DNA from: Ilumatobacter sp963746265
Lineage (GTDB): Bacteria; Actinomycetota; Acidimicrobiia; Acidimicrobiales; Ilumatobacteraceae
Direction of reading: 5' to 3'
DNA length: 64,000 nt
NCBI GenBank assembly: GCA_963746265.1
Contig: CAVVAM010000013.1
Location: 62,001 to 126,000 of the forward strand
Shown: in pieces, positions 8,571 through 16,668 of the stretch
How the letters are laid out: each line of letters opens with the position of its first letter
How positions within the stretch are numbered: position 1 is the stretch's first letter
Notes under the pieces: model-generated
Database searches by the model: none
What the model saw: only the letters and a program-made list of their open reading frames with translations
Told to the model about the DNA's origin: nothing
Translations under genes and position numbers: made by a program

Positions 8571-9562
8571 AGTTGACGGGCCGCCGTGATCGTCGGCATA
8601 CCGATCTCTCCGGTCGACGCGGACTCGGGGCGGTACGGCTCGCCGAGCAGCGAGCTCAGGGTCGCCCCGACGCTGTACGTGAGCGACTGCAGGTCGTAGC
8701 CACCCTCGAGCACGACGAGCAGCCGTCGGGCCGGGACGAGCGCCTGAAGCCGGACGGCGAGATCGGCATAGTCCCCGGCCGTCAACCCCAGGCCGGCGAG
8801 CGGGTCGTTGCGATGTCCGTCGAAACCCGCGGAGACGATCAGCCAGTCGGGCGCGAACTGTTCGATCCTGGGCAGGACCACCTGATCGAACGCAGCCCGC
8901 AGCGTGTCGCCTGCGGTACCCGCCGGAAACGGCAGGTTCAGGTTGGCCCCGAAGCCGAGGCCGCGACCGGTTTCTCGCAGCAGACCCGTGCCGGGATACA
9001 GCGGTGACTCGTGGGTCGAGACATACAGCACGTTCGGGTCCTCGTAGAAGATGTCCTGGGTGCCGTTGCCATGGTGCACGTCCCAGTCGACGATGGCCAC
9101 TCTCTCACCGCCGGCAGCGAGCTTGGCCGCGCCGACCGCCGCGTTGTTGAAGAGGCAGAACCCCATGGCCCGGTCCCGGATCGCGTGGTGTCCGGGAGGG
9201 CGCCCGGCGGCGAACGCCACATCACATTCGCCGGCCCGGAGCGCATCGATACCGCCGAGCACCGCGCCGGCACTGCGTCGGGCGGTCTCCCACGATCCGG
9301 GGGTGGCGACGGTGTCGGGGTCGAGATTGCCACCACCTGCGGCACAGAACTGCGCGACCGCCGCCACGTAGTCGGGGGCGTGGACGCGAGCGAGGTCGGC
9401 GACGTCGACCGACTCGGGCACGCGCCACTCCGTCGCGTCGTCGAGGCCGGCCTCGTGCACACCCGCGAGCGCAGCGTCGAGCCGGCCACGGTGCTCCGGG
9501 TGCCATGCGGGGGTCTCGTGCTCATCGTGCTCTGCAGCAGCGAAGACGATCAGTGGAGCCAT
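8558..9562 (-). CDS. Histone deacetylase-like amidohydrolase (acetoin utilisation/HDAC superfamily)
   Basis: The product has 334 residues in the arginase/deacetylase fold. Catalytic and zinc-site motifs are all visible: RPPGHHA (the paired histidines), DWDVHHGNGTQ (zinc-binding Asp and His) and VSAGFDGHRNDPL (second zinc Asp), with LEGGYDLQSL near the end. Bacterial members remove acetyl or other acyl groups from polyamines, small amides or lysines. The ATG at 9562 (MAPLIVFAAAEHDEHETP) matches the usual N-terminus; the longer open frame adds 17 unconvincing residues. It heads the leftward run of NUDIX and hypothetical genes. Confidence 0.93.
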   Translation of the reverse strand: MAPLIVFAAAEHDEHETPAWHPEHRGRLDAALAGVHEAGLDDATEWRVPESVDVADLARVHAPDYVAAVAQFCAAGGGNLDPDTVATPGSWETARRSAGAVLGGIDALRAGECDVAFAAGRPPGHHAIRDRAMGFCLFNNAAVGAAKLAAGGERVAIVDWDVHHGNGTQDIFYEDPNVLYVSTHESPLYPGTGLLRETGRGLGFGANLNLPFPAGTAGDTLRAAFDQVVLPRIEQFAPDWLIVSAGFDGHRNDPLAGLGLTAGDYADLAVRLQALVPARRLLVVLEGGYDLQSLTYSVGATLSSLLGEPYRPESASTGEIGMPTITAARQLWEL

Positions 9563-9642
9563 CACGACACCAGCCTGGCACCTGAACGCGGCACAACCCA
9601 CACGCGACGTCACGACGGCCCCGCGAACGCTACGGTCGGCAC

Positions 9643-10413
9643 ATGGGGCGACTCGACGACTTGGATCTGACGGTGAGGCTGAGCCGAGTCGAGTACGAGG
9701 ATCGGCTCGCCGATGCGCAGCGCCGGCTGCTCTCGCTCCGGCTCGATCTGGGTGGCCATCTCGACAACCCGCAGATCGGGCCAGGGGTGCTGGTGGTGTT
9801 CGAAGGCTCCGATGCCGGCGGCAAGGGAGGATGCATCAGGCGGATCGTCGAGCCGCTCGATCCACGCCACTATCGGGTGTCCGCGTTCGCGAAGCCGACG
9901 TTCGACGAGAAGCGCAAACACTTCCTGTGGCGATTCTGGGCCGACGTGCCGGGCCTGGGTGGGTTCGCCCTGTTCGACCGCAGCTGGTACGGGCGAGTGC
10001 TCGTGGAGCGGGTCGAGGGCTACGCGACGCCCGATCAGTGGCAGCGGGCCTACGACGAGATCGTGCAGTTCGAACGCAACCTCGTGCTCGAGGGCCTCAT
10101 CATCGTGAAGTTCTGGCTGCAGGTGAGCCCCGACGAGCAGCTTCGGAGATTCCAGAGCCGCCAGGACGATCCGTTGCGCCGCTGGAAACTGACCGACGAG
10201 GATTGGCGCAACCGCGACCAGCTCGACCAGTACACCGAGGCTGTCGAGGACATGTTCGCCAGGACCGACCACGACCTCGCACCGTGGCACATCGTGTCGA
10301 GCGAGCAGAAGAAGTGGGCCCGCGTGACGGTCATCGAGACGCTGATCGAGCGGATCGAGACCGGGCTCGAGTCATTTCACCACCCGGTCGCCGACGGCGC
10401 CGGGTGGGCCTGA
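9643..10413 (+). CDS. Polyphosphate kinase 2 family protein
   Basis: This 256-residue protein matches single-domain PPK2 enzymes. Walker A is FEGSDAGGKGG at about residues 53-63, and the lid/Walker B region reads FALFDRSWYGRVLVERVEG. KFWLQVSPDEQLRRF and WKLTDEDWRNRD are conserved family blocks. PPK2 enzymes transfer phosphate between polyphosphate and nucleoside mono- or diphosphates; class I/II/III cannot be separated with confidence here. It is divergent from the deacetylase-like gene, with an 80-base intergenic region. Confidence 0.94.
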   Translation: MGRLDDLDLTVRLSRVEYEDRLADAQRRLLSLRLDLGGHLDNPQIGPGVLVVFEGSDAGGKGGCIRRIVEPLDPRHYRVSAFAKPTFDEKRKHFLWRFWADVPGLGGFALFDRSWYGRVLVERVEGYATPDQWQRAYDEIVQFERNLVLEGLIIVKFWLQVSPDEQLRRFQSRQDDPLRRWKLTDEDWRNRDQLDQYTEAVEDMFARTDHDLAPWHIVSSEQKKWARVTVIETLIERIETGLESFHHPVADGAGWA

Positions 10414-10420
10414 GCACACG

Positions 10421-11164
10421 TCATCCCGACGAGGTCGCAGGACTGCTCGCAGGCGCCCATGCGAACGCGCTGAGCGTGCGGCCCTCATGGACGAGCCACG
10501 CCGCGTCACCGTCCACGACGAGATCGATCGCTTCCAGACCGATCGGTGCCAGATATTCGAGTTCGGCCGTCCCGATCCGATCTCGCCCGGCCAGCAACGA
10601 CTCGAGGGCAGCCCACTGGGCCGCGTTGTTGACGTGATCGAACGGGTCGAGATCGGTCTCCCGGAATCTCCACCGATGCGTCGTCGCATCGGGCGGCGGA
10701 CCAGGTAGGCCGAGCTTCGACGACACCGTTCTCCCACCGGCTGCTTCGCCGTAACGGTCGAAGAACTCGTCGCCCAGACGAGCCGGCCGGCCCGTCTCGA
10801 CGTCGATCTGCACCCACAGGCTCACCGCCTCGACCGCGACGCCGCCACCGCCGCTGATCGACGTCCGCCGTTCCGCCCACGAGCGGCCCGCGCCCGTGCA
10901 GAAGGTGGTGAGCCGAAGCGTCTCGTTCAGCACGCACGGGCGGTCGACGCGGATCATCGTCCGGCGGACCAACCAGCCCATTGCGTTCGGGAGCTCGGCG
11001 TCGAGCGCATCGTCGCTGGCGACGTCCTGGAGGTAACGACCGATCGCATCGAGTCGGAGCTCGGCGGCGGCATCGACGTCGCCCAGGCGGACGGTCCGTT
11101 CGACCGTGAAACGACGGCCGGTGTCCGACGGCTGCAGGAGCTCGGTCGCCGGCCGCTCGTTCAA
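10421..11164 (-). CDS. Acyl-ACP thioesterase family protein
   Basis: The 247-residue protein has two hot-dog domains. The N-terminal one reads TVRLGDVDAAAELRLDAIGR and YLQDVA; the C-terminal one has ETDLDPFDHVNNAAQWAALE, with the D-x3-HVNN motif of acyl-ACP thioesterases. It would hydrolyse acyl-ACP to free fatty acid. The ATG overlaps the stop of the upstream methyltransferase-GNAT gene (ATGA), so both are expressed together. It converges with the PPK2 gene. Chain-length preference is unknown. Confidence 0.88.
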   Translation of the reverse strand: MNERPATELLQPSDTGRRFTVERTVRLGDVDAAAELRLDAIGRYLQDVASDDALDAELPNAMGWLVRRTMIRVDRPCVLNETLRLTTFCTGAGRSWAERRTSISGGGGVAVEAVSLWVQIDVETGRPARLGDEFFDRYGEAAGGRTVSSKLGLPGPPPDATTHRWRFRETDLDPFDHVNNAAQWAALESLLAGRDRIGTAELEYLAPIGLEAIDLVVDGDAAWLVHEGRTLSAFAWAPASSPATSSG

Positions 11165-12243
11165 CGCAGCCCCCCGTCGTACAGCATGACCACCGAATCC
11201 TCGCCGTCGGTGCGGACGGTCTCGAACCCGAGGTCGGCGTACAGCCGCATCGCCGGGTTGCGCCGGTCGACGCTGAGGCTGACTCGGGGCGCGGCAGCGA
11301 GCAACGACCGCAGCAGCGCCGTGCCGACGCCCCGATTGCGTCGAGCCGGCACGACGGCGATACCGAGTTCGGGCGTGTCGGCGTCGACGTAGCCGAAACC
11401 CTCGACGCGACGGAGCCAGGCGGCGCCGATCGCGACGCCATGGCGGTCATCGGCGATGCGGCCGACGTCGCCGGGGCGTGAGCCGAAACTCTCGTGGTGC
11501 CGCGCGATGGATGGTTCGCCGAGGATCGAGCGCGGGAACGGCGCGACACCGTCGGGGCGGAACAGAGCTTCGTACTGCATGTCGCTGATGAACGCCTGGT
11601 CGCCGGCGGTGGCCGGCCGGACGCGAATGCCATCGGGCAGCGAGTGCGCCCACACGCCGTAGAGGGGGTCGCCGGCGCCACCAGGGTTGCGGAGCTGTAC
11701 GGTCGGCGGGCCGAACCCACCCGCGATGGCGAAGTACGTCGCGACGATCGAACAGCGCTGGCGGTCGTCGGCTGCGAGCCACGCCCGGATGGCTTTCGTG
11801 GGGAAGCAGCGGTTCGAGAACGTCACGACGAACACGCCGCCGGGTCGCAGTACGCGGGCGACCTCGTCGAACACCTCGATCGGGCGGATCAGGTAGTCGA
11901 TCGAGACGCAGCACGTCACTGCGTCGAAGGTGGCGTCGTCGAAGGGCAGGACCGGATCGACGTTGAGGTCCTGCACCAGAGTGTCGGTCGCCAGTCTGTT
12001 GGCAGCCAACTCGTTGGCGTTCATCCCGAGTGCGACGAGCCGTTCGGGCACCTTCGCGAAGTGCGACACCCACGACGAGCACAGGTCGAGCACGTCGCCG
12101 GTGAGGCCCAATTCGGCGTACAGCTCTCCCACCGCCGCCGTGGCCCCCGGGTCGATGTGAGTCACCAACCGGTCGAACGAGTAGAACTCCGAGTCCGGCG
12201 TCTCGTCGGCACGATCGAAGAAGCCTTCGGGAAACTCGGTCAC
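11161..12243 (-). CDS. SAM-dependent methyltransferase fused to GNAT acetyltransferase
   Basis: This 360-residue two-domain protein starts at GTG 12243 (VTEFPEGFFDRADETPDSEF). Residues about 40-200 are a class I methyltransferase: GDVLDLCSSWVSHF, LPFDDATFDAVTCCVSIDYL and VLRPGGVFVVTFSNRCFPTK. Residues about 215-360 are a GNAT acetyltransferase with the acetyl-CoA loop VPARRNRGVGTALL and ADLGFETV. Each domain is common alone; the fusion in one frame with no stop between them is less usual. The stop is coupled to the thioesterase gene. Substrates are unknown. Open sequence continues far upstream but overlaps the divergent SDR gene and is rejected. Confidence 0.87.
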   Translation of the reverse strand: MTEFPEGFFDRADETPDSEFYSFDRLVTHIDPGATAAVGELYAELGLTGDVLDLCSSWVSHFAKVPERLVALGMNANELAANRLATDTLVQDLNVDPVLPFDDATFDAVTCCVSIDYLIRPIEVFDEVARVLRPGGVFVVTFSNRCFPTKAIRAWLAADDRQRCSIVATYFAIAGGFGPPTVQLRNPGGAGDPLYGVWAHSLPDGIRVRPATAGDQAFISDMQYEALFRPDGVAPFPRSILGEPSIARHHESFGSRPGDVGRIADDRHGVAIGAAWLRRVEGFGYVDADTPELGIAVVPARRNRGVGTALLRSLLAAAPRVSLSVDRRNPAMRLYADLGFETVRTDGEDSVVMLYDGGLR

Positions 12244-12300
12244 GGCGCGACCGTACTCCCGGATGGCGCACCGTACCCGGCGAGCGAGTTGACTGGCTAC

Positions 12301-13092
12301 ATGACGAACGGATTCAGCACCGTGCGCCTGGCCGATCGGCGGGCGATCGTGACCGGCGGCGCGAGCGGGATCGGCAAGGCGACCGCGATCGCGATGGCCG
12401 ACCTCGGCGCACAGGTCGTCGTGACCGACATCGACGAAGCGGGCGGAGCGCAGGTGGCCGAACAGGTCGGCGGGTCGTTCGCGATGCTCGACGTCGGTGA
12501 TCCCGCCGCGTGGGACCGGGTGATCGCCACCGCCGGTCCGTTCGACATCGCCTTCCTGAACGCCGGGATCTCGACCCGACAGGGCCTCCCACCGTCCGAC
12601 GACCTGCCGATCACAACTCTCACCGACGAGGCATACCGACGGATCATGTCGATCAACGTCGATGGGGTGGTGTTCGGCACCCGCGCGGTGATGCCGGGCA
12701 TGATCGAACGGGGATCCGGCGACATCGTCTGCACGGCGTCGGTGGCCGGGCTGGTGCCGGTCGGCATGGACCCGATCTACGGGCTCACGAAACACGCCGT
12801 GGTCGGTTTCGTCCGTTCGGTGGCGGCGACGCTCGACACGGACGATGCCCCCGACGTCTGCATCAGCGCGATCTGTCCCGGTTTCACCGACACGAACATC
12901 ATCGGCGACGAAGCGAGGGCGATGATCGGTGAGCTGGGGCTCGAGATCATGCATCCCGAACGCATCGCCGACACCGTCGCCCGATCACTCGACGAACGCG
13001 TCCAAGGCGCGCAGTGGGTGATCTGGCCCGGCGTGGAGACCGGCCGGTACGACTGGAATCCCGCCGTCGGACTCCCCGCCGACCCCGCCTGA
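12301..13092 (+). CDS. Short-chain dehydrogenase/reductase
   Basis: This is a 263-residue classical SDR. The cofactor loop is TGGASGIGKATA, the NAG motif is in FLNAGIST, the catalytic serine lies in TASVAG and the active-site Tyr/Lys pair in YGLTKHA. It should oxidise or reduce an alcohol/carbonyl with NAD(H) or NADP(H); D-I-D after the second beta strand favours NAD. It is divergent from the methyltransferase-GNAT gene with 57 bases between starts. The substrate is not predictable. Confidence 0.93.
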   Translation: MTNGFSTVRLADRRAIVTGGASGIGKATAIAMADLGAQVVVTDIDEAGGAQVAEQVGGSFAMLDVGDPAAWDRVIATAGPFDIAFLNAGISTRQGLPPSDDLPITTLTDEAYRRIMSINVDGVVFGTRAVMPGMIERGSGDIVCTASVAGLVPVGMDPIYGLTKHAVVGFVRSVAATLDTDDAPDVCISAICPGFTDTNIIGDEARAMIGELGLEIMHPERIADTVARSLDERVQGAQWVIWPGVETGRYDWNPAVGLPADPA

Positions 13093-13117
13093 CAGGTCGA
13101 TCGCTGCTCGGCTCCGA

Positions 13118-13395
13118 CATCCGTTCGAACCGGGATTCCGCGACGACCCGTACCAGTGCCACGCCCGCTGACGGACCAGCGCTCCGGCCTACCGTGCGCC
13201 GGGCGGACCGATCGTGCTCACGCTTCGACCGTCAGAAGGCGGGTCGCCACATGGCGTTCTCCGCCGGCATCCACTCCCGCCCGGTGTGTCACTCGGCGAG
13301 CCTCGAGCGACCGTGGCGATCACCCGCATGCTCCGCCGGTTCGACCGGATCACGATCCGTGGCGTCGAACGAATCCCGCCGGTCATCCGGTGGCG
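13118..13395 (+). pseudogene. Cytochrome P450 remnant
   Basis: The reading HPFEPGFRDDPYQCHAR, a TGA stop, then APGGPIVLT resembles the N-terminal part of a bacterial P450. It jumps almost directly to FSAGIHS, a one-base frame change, and then PPGVSLGEPRATVAITRMLR, which is the haem-ligand loop and following helix. In an intact gene the haem loop would read F-x-G-I-H-x-C-x-G. Here the cysteine is replaced by arginine, and about 300 central residues are missing. The segment is therefore a decayed and internally deleted gene. The match is made by eye to family patterns and needs a profile search. Confidence 0.55.
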
Positions 13396-14324
13396 CCGGC
13401 GACGGGCAGGCTCACCGCCTCGACGCTCTCCCCATCCCGCGAATACACGAGCACCACGACGGTCTCACCGGCAGCCACGTCGACAGACATGTCGAGCACC
13501 GATGGCTGATCGCATTCGTCGGGCGAGAACCACGGATGCAGGGAGATCGACGCCGGGCCCGGCGTCACCTCGAGTTCGACCTGCTGCGTGCCACCCAGAA
13601 TGTTGGGCGGGAAGCCGTCGGCCTCGATCCGCTGCGTGCGACAGACAGCGGAACCGTCCCCGACGAAGAAGGCATCGCCGCCGATCGACTCGGTCAGCGT
13701 TGCGGCGAACGCGGGGATGTTCGGTGCGGCGAGCACGATCAGGCCGGCTCCTTCGGCCGGTGGCGCCGGTGCCCGACCACCACGCTCGAACAGGCTGGGG
13801 GCGTTCACGCCTCCGATCTCGTCGCCGTTGGTGAACACGAGCGTGATCTGCTCGCCGTCGAGCGCGTTGAGCATGTCCGCGCGCTCCTCGCCGTCGGGTC
13901 CGGCGCCGGCGCCGACGACCACCAGGTTGTAGCCGGCCGGTGCCGAGAAGTACTCCGATGCCTCGCCGAAGGCGACGTCCTCGGCGAGCAGGATCGGGCC
14001 GTTCGTGAACGTGCGACGCCCCCAGACATCGATCGACGCCGTCCGGCCGGCCGGCCCCACCCAGAGGTTGACGACCCGATTCGCACCCTCGAACGTCGAC
14101 GGGTCGGGCGGTGGGAGCTCCGATGGCGCGACCGAGGCCGAATCAAGGGTGGACTCGGTGGACGTCGCACTCGGTGAGCTCGGAGTCGACGCCCCTCCGG
14201 CCACCTGCTCCCGAGCGTTCTCCAGGACGGGCGGCGGGTCTGCGTCGCCATCGGACCCGCCGCATGCACCGACCGAGATCGCTAGGGCTGCTGCAAGAGC
14301 TGCACGAGCGAACTGGTGTCCCAC
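13383..14324 (-). CDS. Secreted lipoprotein with DUF4397-like domain
   Basis: The GTG at 14324 has a strong G-rich ribosome-binding site (GGGGGGAG) just upstream and gives 313 residues. A lipoprotein signal peptide ends in the lipobox SVGAC (Cys about residue 20), followed by an Asp/Pro/Ser/Thr-rich linker. Residues about 85-190 read RVVNLWVGPAGRTASIDVWG and SEYFSAPAGYNLVVV, as in DUF4397 beta-rich domains. Eleven-strand-like segments with two cysteines follow. It should be anchored outside the membrane. The start lies 43 bases inside the end of the upstream dehydrogenase gene. Function is unknown. Confidence 0.85.
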   Translation of the reverse strand: MGHQFARAALAAALAISVGACGGSDGDADPPPVLENAREQVAGGASTPSSPSATSTESTLDSASVAPSELPPPDPSTFEGANRVVNLWVGPAGRTASIDVWGRRTFTNGPILLAEDVAFGEASEYFSAPAGYNLVVVGAGAGPDGEERADMLNALDGEQITLVFTNGDEIGGVNAPSLFERGGRAPAPPAEGAGLIVLAAPNIPAFAATLTESIGGDAFFVGDGSAVCRTQRIEADGFPPNILGGTQQVELEVTPGPASISLHPWFSPDECDQPSVLDMSVDVAAGETVVVLVYSRDGESVEAVSLPVAGATG

Positions 14325-15154
14325 CGGCTCCCCCCTCGATCGATGACCTGCTTGTAGAACTGGTCGATGAGCGCCGTGATCGGAAGTCGGGCACCGATCC
14401 GCTCGGCCTCGGCGAGGCAGATGCCGAGGTCCTTGCGCATCCACTCGACCGCGAACCCGTGCTCGAACTCGCCTGCCGCCATCGTGCGGGCCCGGTTGTC
14501 CATCTGCCAGCTCGCCGCGGCGCCCTTCCCGATCGTCTCCACGACCTCGTCGATGTCGAGCCCGGCACGCTGGGCGAACGCGACCCCTTCGGCCAGGCCC
14601 TGCACCAGTCCGGCGATGCAGATCTGATTGACCATCTTGGTGGTCTGACCCGCGCCTGCGTTCCCCAACCGGCGGCACTCCTTGGCGTACGCCATGATCA
14701 CCTCACGCGCCGATTCGAACACCTCGGCAACGTCGGCGCCGCACATGACGGTCAGCTGCCCGTTCTCCGCTCCCGCCTGGCCGCCGCTGACCGGCGCATC
14801 GACGAAGCCGAGACCGCGCTCGGCACAGGCGGCCGCCAGTTCTCGGGCCACGTCCGCGGACGCGGTCGTGTGGTCGACGAGAACTGCGCCACGTTTCATG
14901 GCGCCGACAGCGCCGGCGGAGCCGAGGGCGACCGAGCGGACGTCGTCGTCGTTACCGACGCACATCATGACGAACTCGGCACCCTCCACGGCCTCCGCCG
15001 GGGTCGGCGACGCCCGATGACCGTGCACACCCACCCACGCCAGGGCTCTGGATGCGGTTCGGTTGTACACCATGACGTCATGTCCGGCTTGCGCCAGGTG
15101 GCCCGCCATGGGGCCACCCATGACGCCCAATCCGAGAAATGCGATCCGTGCCAT
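14282..15154 (-). CDS. NAD(P)-dependent 3-hydroxyisobutyrate dehydrogenase family protein
   Basis: The 290-residue product is a beta-hydroxyacid dehydrogenase. It begins with the Rossmann loop IAFLGLGVMGGPMAGHLAQA and has the substrate-site motif DAPVSGGQAGAENGQLTV. The catalytic lysine lies in GQTTKMVNQI. Family members oxidise 3-hydroxyisobutyrate, tartronate semialdehyde or related acids; the specific substrate is open. The 3' end overlaps the lipoprotein start by 43 bases on the same strand. Confidence 0.93.
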   Translation of the reverse strand: MARIAFLGLGVMGGPMAGHLAQAGHDVMVYNRTASRALAWVGVHGHRASPTPAEAVEGAEFVMMCVGNDDDVRSVALGSAGAVGAMKRGAVLVDHTTASADVARELAAACAERGLGFVDAPVSGGQAGAENGQLTVMCGADVAEVFESAREVIMAYAKECRRLGNAGAGQTTKMVNQICIAGLVQGLAEGVAFAQRAGLDIDEVVETIGKGAAASWQMDNRARTMAAGEFEHGFAVEWMRKDLGICLAEAERIGARLPITALIDQFYKQVIDRGGSRWDTSSLVQLLQQP

Positions 15155-15232
15155 GCTCCGAGTCTCGCAGGTCGCCCGGAACGTCTTGCGTATCGTCGCC
15201 GCGCCGGCGGGACGATCGGCAAGACTGTGCCG

Positions 15233-15829
15233 ATGCCGGCCGAGACCGTTTCTCGCACCTGGACGATCGCGAGCTGGCTCGTCACGGCCGTCGACGCCGA
15301 CGCGATCGGCAGATCGCTCGAACGAGTCGACGCCGACGCGATCGCGCTCCAATCGCTCCGCGAGCAAGACGCCGAACGCATCGCCGACCGCGTCGGTGTG
15401 GCGTGCGCGTGGGAGATGTCGTTCTACCCGAGGGGCCGTCTGGTCCCGGGCAGCGCGCTCGGGCTGGCGATCCTGAGCTGCCACACGATCGGCGACTCCG
15501 TGAGCTTCGTCACGAACAACCACTCCTCGACCTGGTCGAGGCAACGTCGGATCGCCCACTTCGGCGTCGTGAGACGTCCGGACCATTCCGGGTACACGAT
15601 CGGGCATGCCGTCGGCTCACCGGACCCGGAATCGATGGGACGACCGCCGGCGCCGCTCGTGTGGTTCCGGCCGCAGCAGGTCGGCGTCGACGTCGCCAGC
15701 GCCGTCGATCTCCCCGAGCAGGCGACGCTCGTCGACGTGAGCACGTCGGCGCCACTCGACGCAGCAGCACCGCTGCTCATGGTCACGTTCGACATGCCCT
15801 GGGTCCTCGGCGATCTCCCGACGCCGTGA
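15233..15829 (+). CDS. Divergent endonuclease/exonuclease/phosphatase-like protein
   Basis: This 198-residue protein begins MPAETVSRTWTIASWLV, then DADAIALQSLREQDAERIAD and GSALGLAILSCHTIGDSVSF. These resemble the first half of the EEP fold (the usual patterns are D-x-x-x-LQE and G-x-AILSR-x-P). The metal-binding glutamate of LQE is replaced by serine, and the C-terminal S-D-H catalytic block is absent. The protein is probably catalytically dead or a shortened relative. It is divergent from the dehydrogenase gene and converges with carD. The family call is tentative; expression is plausible from intact coding. Confidence 0.6.
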   Translation: MPAETVSRTWTIASWLVTAVDADAIGRSLERVDADAIALQSLREQDAERIADRVGVACAWEMSFYPRGRLVPGSALGLAILSCHTIGDSVSFVTNNHSSTWSRQRRIAHFGVVRRPDHSGYTIGHAVGSPDPESMGRPPAPLVWFRPQQVGVDVASAVDLPEQATLVDVSTSAPLDAAAPLLMVTFDMPWVLGDLPTP

Positions 15830-15844
15830 GGGCATGAACCGGCG

Positions 15845-16369
15845 CTACTTCTTGGCAGCCTTCTCGGCCTTCTCGGGTTTGAGGACGCCCTTGGCGAGCG
15901 CATCGTCGAGGTAATCCTCGGCAGCCTCCGACGAGACCTTCAGCGCCGGTGAGATTTCGGAGATGAGGTTGACCCGGGCACGCTCGTACATCGTGCGCTC
16001 CGCCGCCGACAACGATGCGTCGCGATTGCGGGCTGCCAGGTTCCGGACGACCTCGGCGACCTGGTAGACGTCGCCGCTCTTCAGCTTCTCCTGGTGGTTC
16101 TTGAACCGTCGGCTCCAGTTGGACGGCACGCGCGGATCGGGCTTCGCGAGCACGGCGACGAGATCTTCGAGTTCGTCGGCGCTGACCGGCGGACGGACGC
16201 CGACCTCTTCGGCCATGTCGACCGGCACTTTGAGCACCATCTCGCTGATGACCGTCTCGAGGATCAGGTACTCCTTCTTCTCGCCGAAGGCCTCCATCTT
16301 CTTGGTGCCCTTGACGACACATGCGCCGTGTTGGGGGTAGATGACGGTCTCGCCCTTCTTGAAGTTCAC
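15845..16369 (-). CDS. carD: CarD family RNA polymerase-binding regulator
   Basis: The 174-residue protein starts MNFKKGETVIYPQHGACVV, the RNA polymerase beta-interaction domain (Tudor-like) of CarD. A basic helical DNA-interacting domain follows (NWSRRFKNHQEKLKSGDVYQ, VVRNLAARN). The C-terminal tail ends in a Lys-rich stretch (KPEKAEKAAKK). CarD stabilises the open complex and controls rRNA and stress transcription in actinobacteria. It is a single-gene unit here, followed on the complementary arm by the tRNA gene 63 bases upstream of its start. Confidence 0.96.
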   Translation of the reverse strand: MNFKKGETVIYPQHGACVVKGTKKMEAFGEKKEYLILETVISEMVLKVPVDMAEEVGVRPPVSADELEDLVAVLAKPDPRVPSNWSRRFKNHQEKLKSGDVYQVAEVVRNLAARNRDASLSAAERTMYERARVNLISEISPALKVSSEAAEDYLDDALAKGVLKPEKAEKAAKK

Positions 16370-16432
16370 GCAGTGCCTTTCACGTCGAGATGTCAGCCGG
16401 CAGACCCGGAACAGCGGCTACCCAGACTACAG

Positions 16433-16507
16433 CGCCCCCGACAGGATTCGAACCTGCGACCTAGTCATTAGAAGGGACGTGCTCTATCCGGACTGAGCTA
16501 CGGGGGC
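16433..16507 (-). tRNA. tRNA-Arg (anticodon TCT)
   Basis: The minus strand folds as a cloverleaf. Acceptor GCCCCCG pairs with CGGGGGC, the D arm is GCTC/GAGC, and the T arm is GCAGG/CCTGT with loop TTCGAAT. The anticodon loop CTTCTAA reads TCT, for AGA arginine codons. The discriminator is G and CCA is not encoded. The anticodon stem has only three central Watson-Crick pairs (GTC/GAC); the outer C-T and inner C-T positions do not pair. The remaining stems are sound, so I call it a tRNA but note the weak stem. Confidence 0.88.
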
Positions 16508-16668
16508 GACGCCAATCTAGCGGCCGCTCCGGATCCGCGACCGGGACAGATCCGGATCCGTGGCTCGGACAGATCGGTGGTACGTCGGCCGGCCGAACGT
16601 CATCACCCGGGGGGACCAGGGTGTCCGTGCCGTGGCGACGCGCATGTCGACCTCGTGCACGAGGACGC

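Noticed and set aside
13168..13172. TGA in the P450 remnant as a selenocysteine codon
   Set aside because: There is no redox motif, no conserved Cys at that position, and other lesions and a large deletion surround it.
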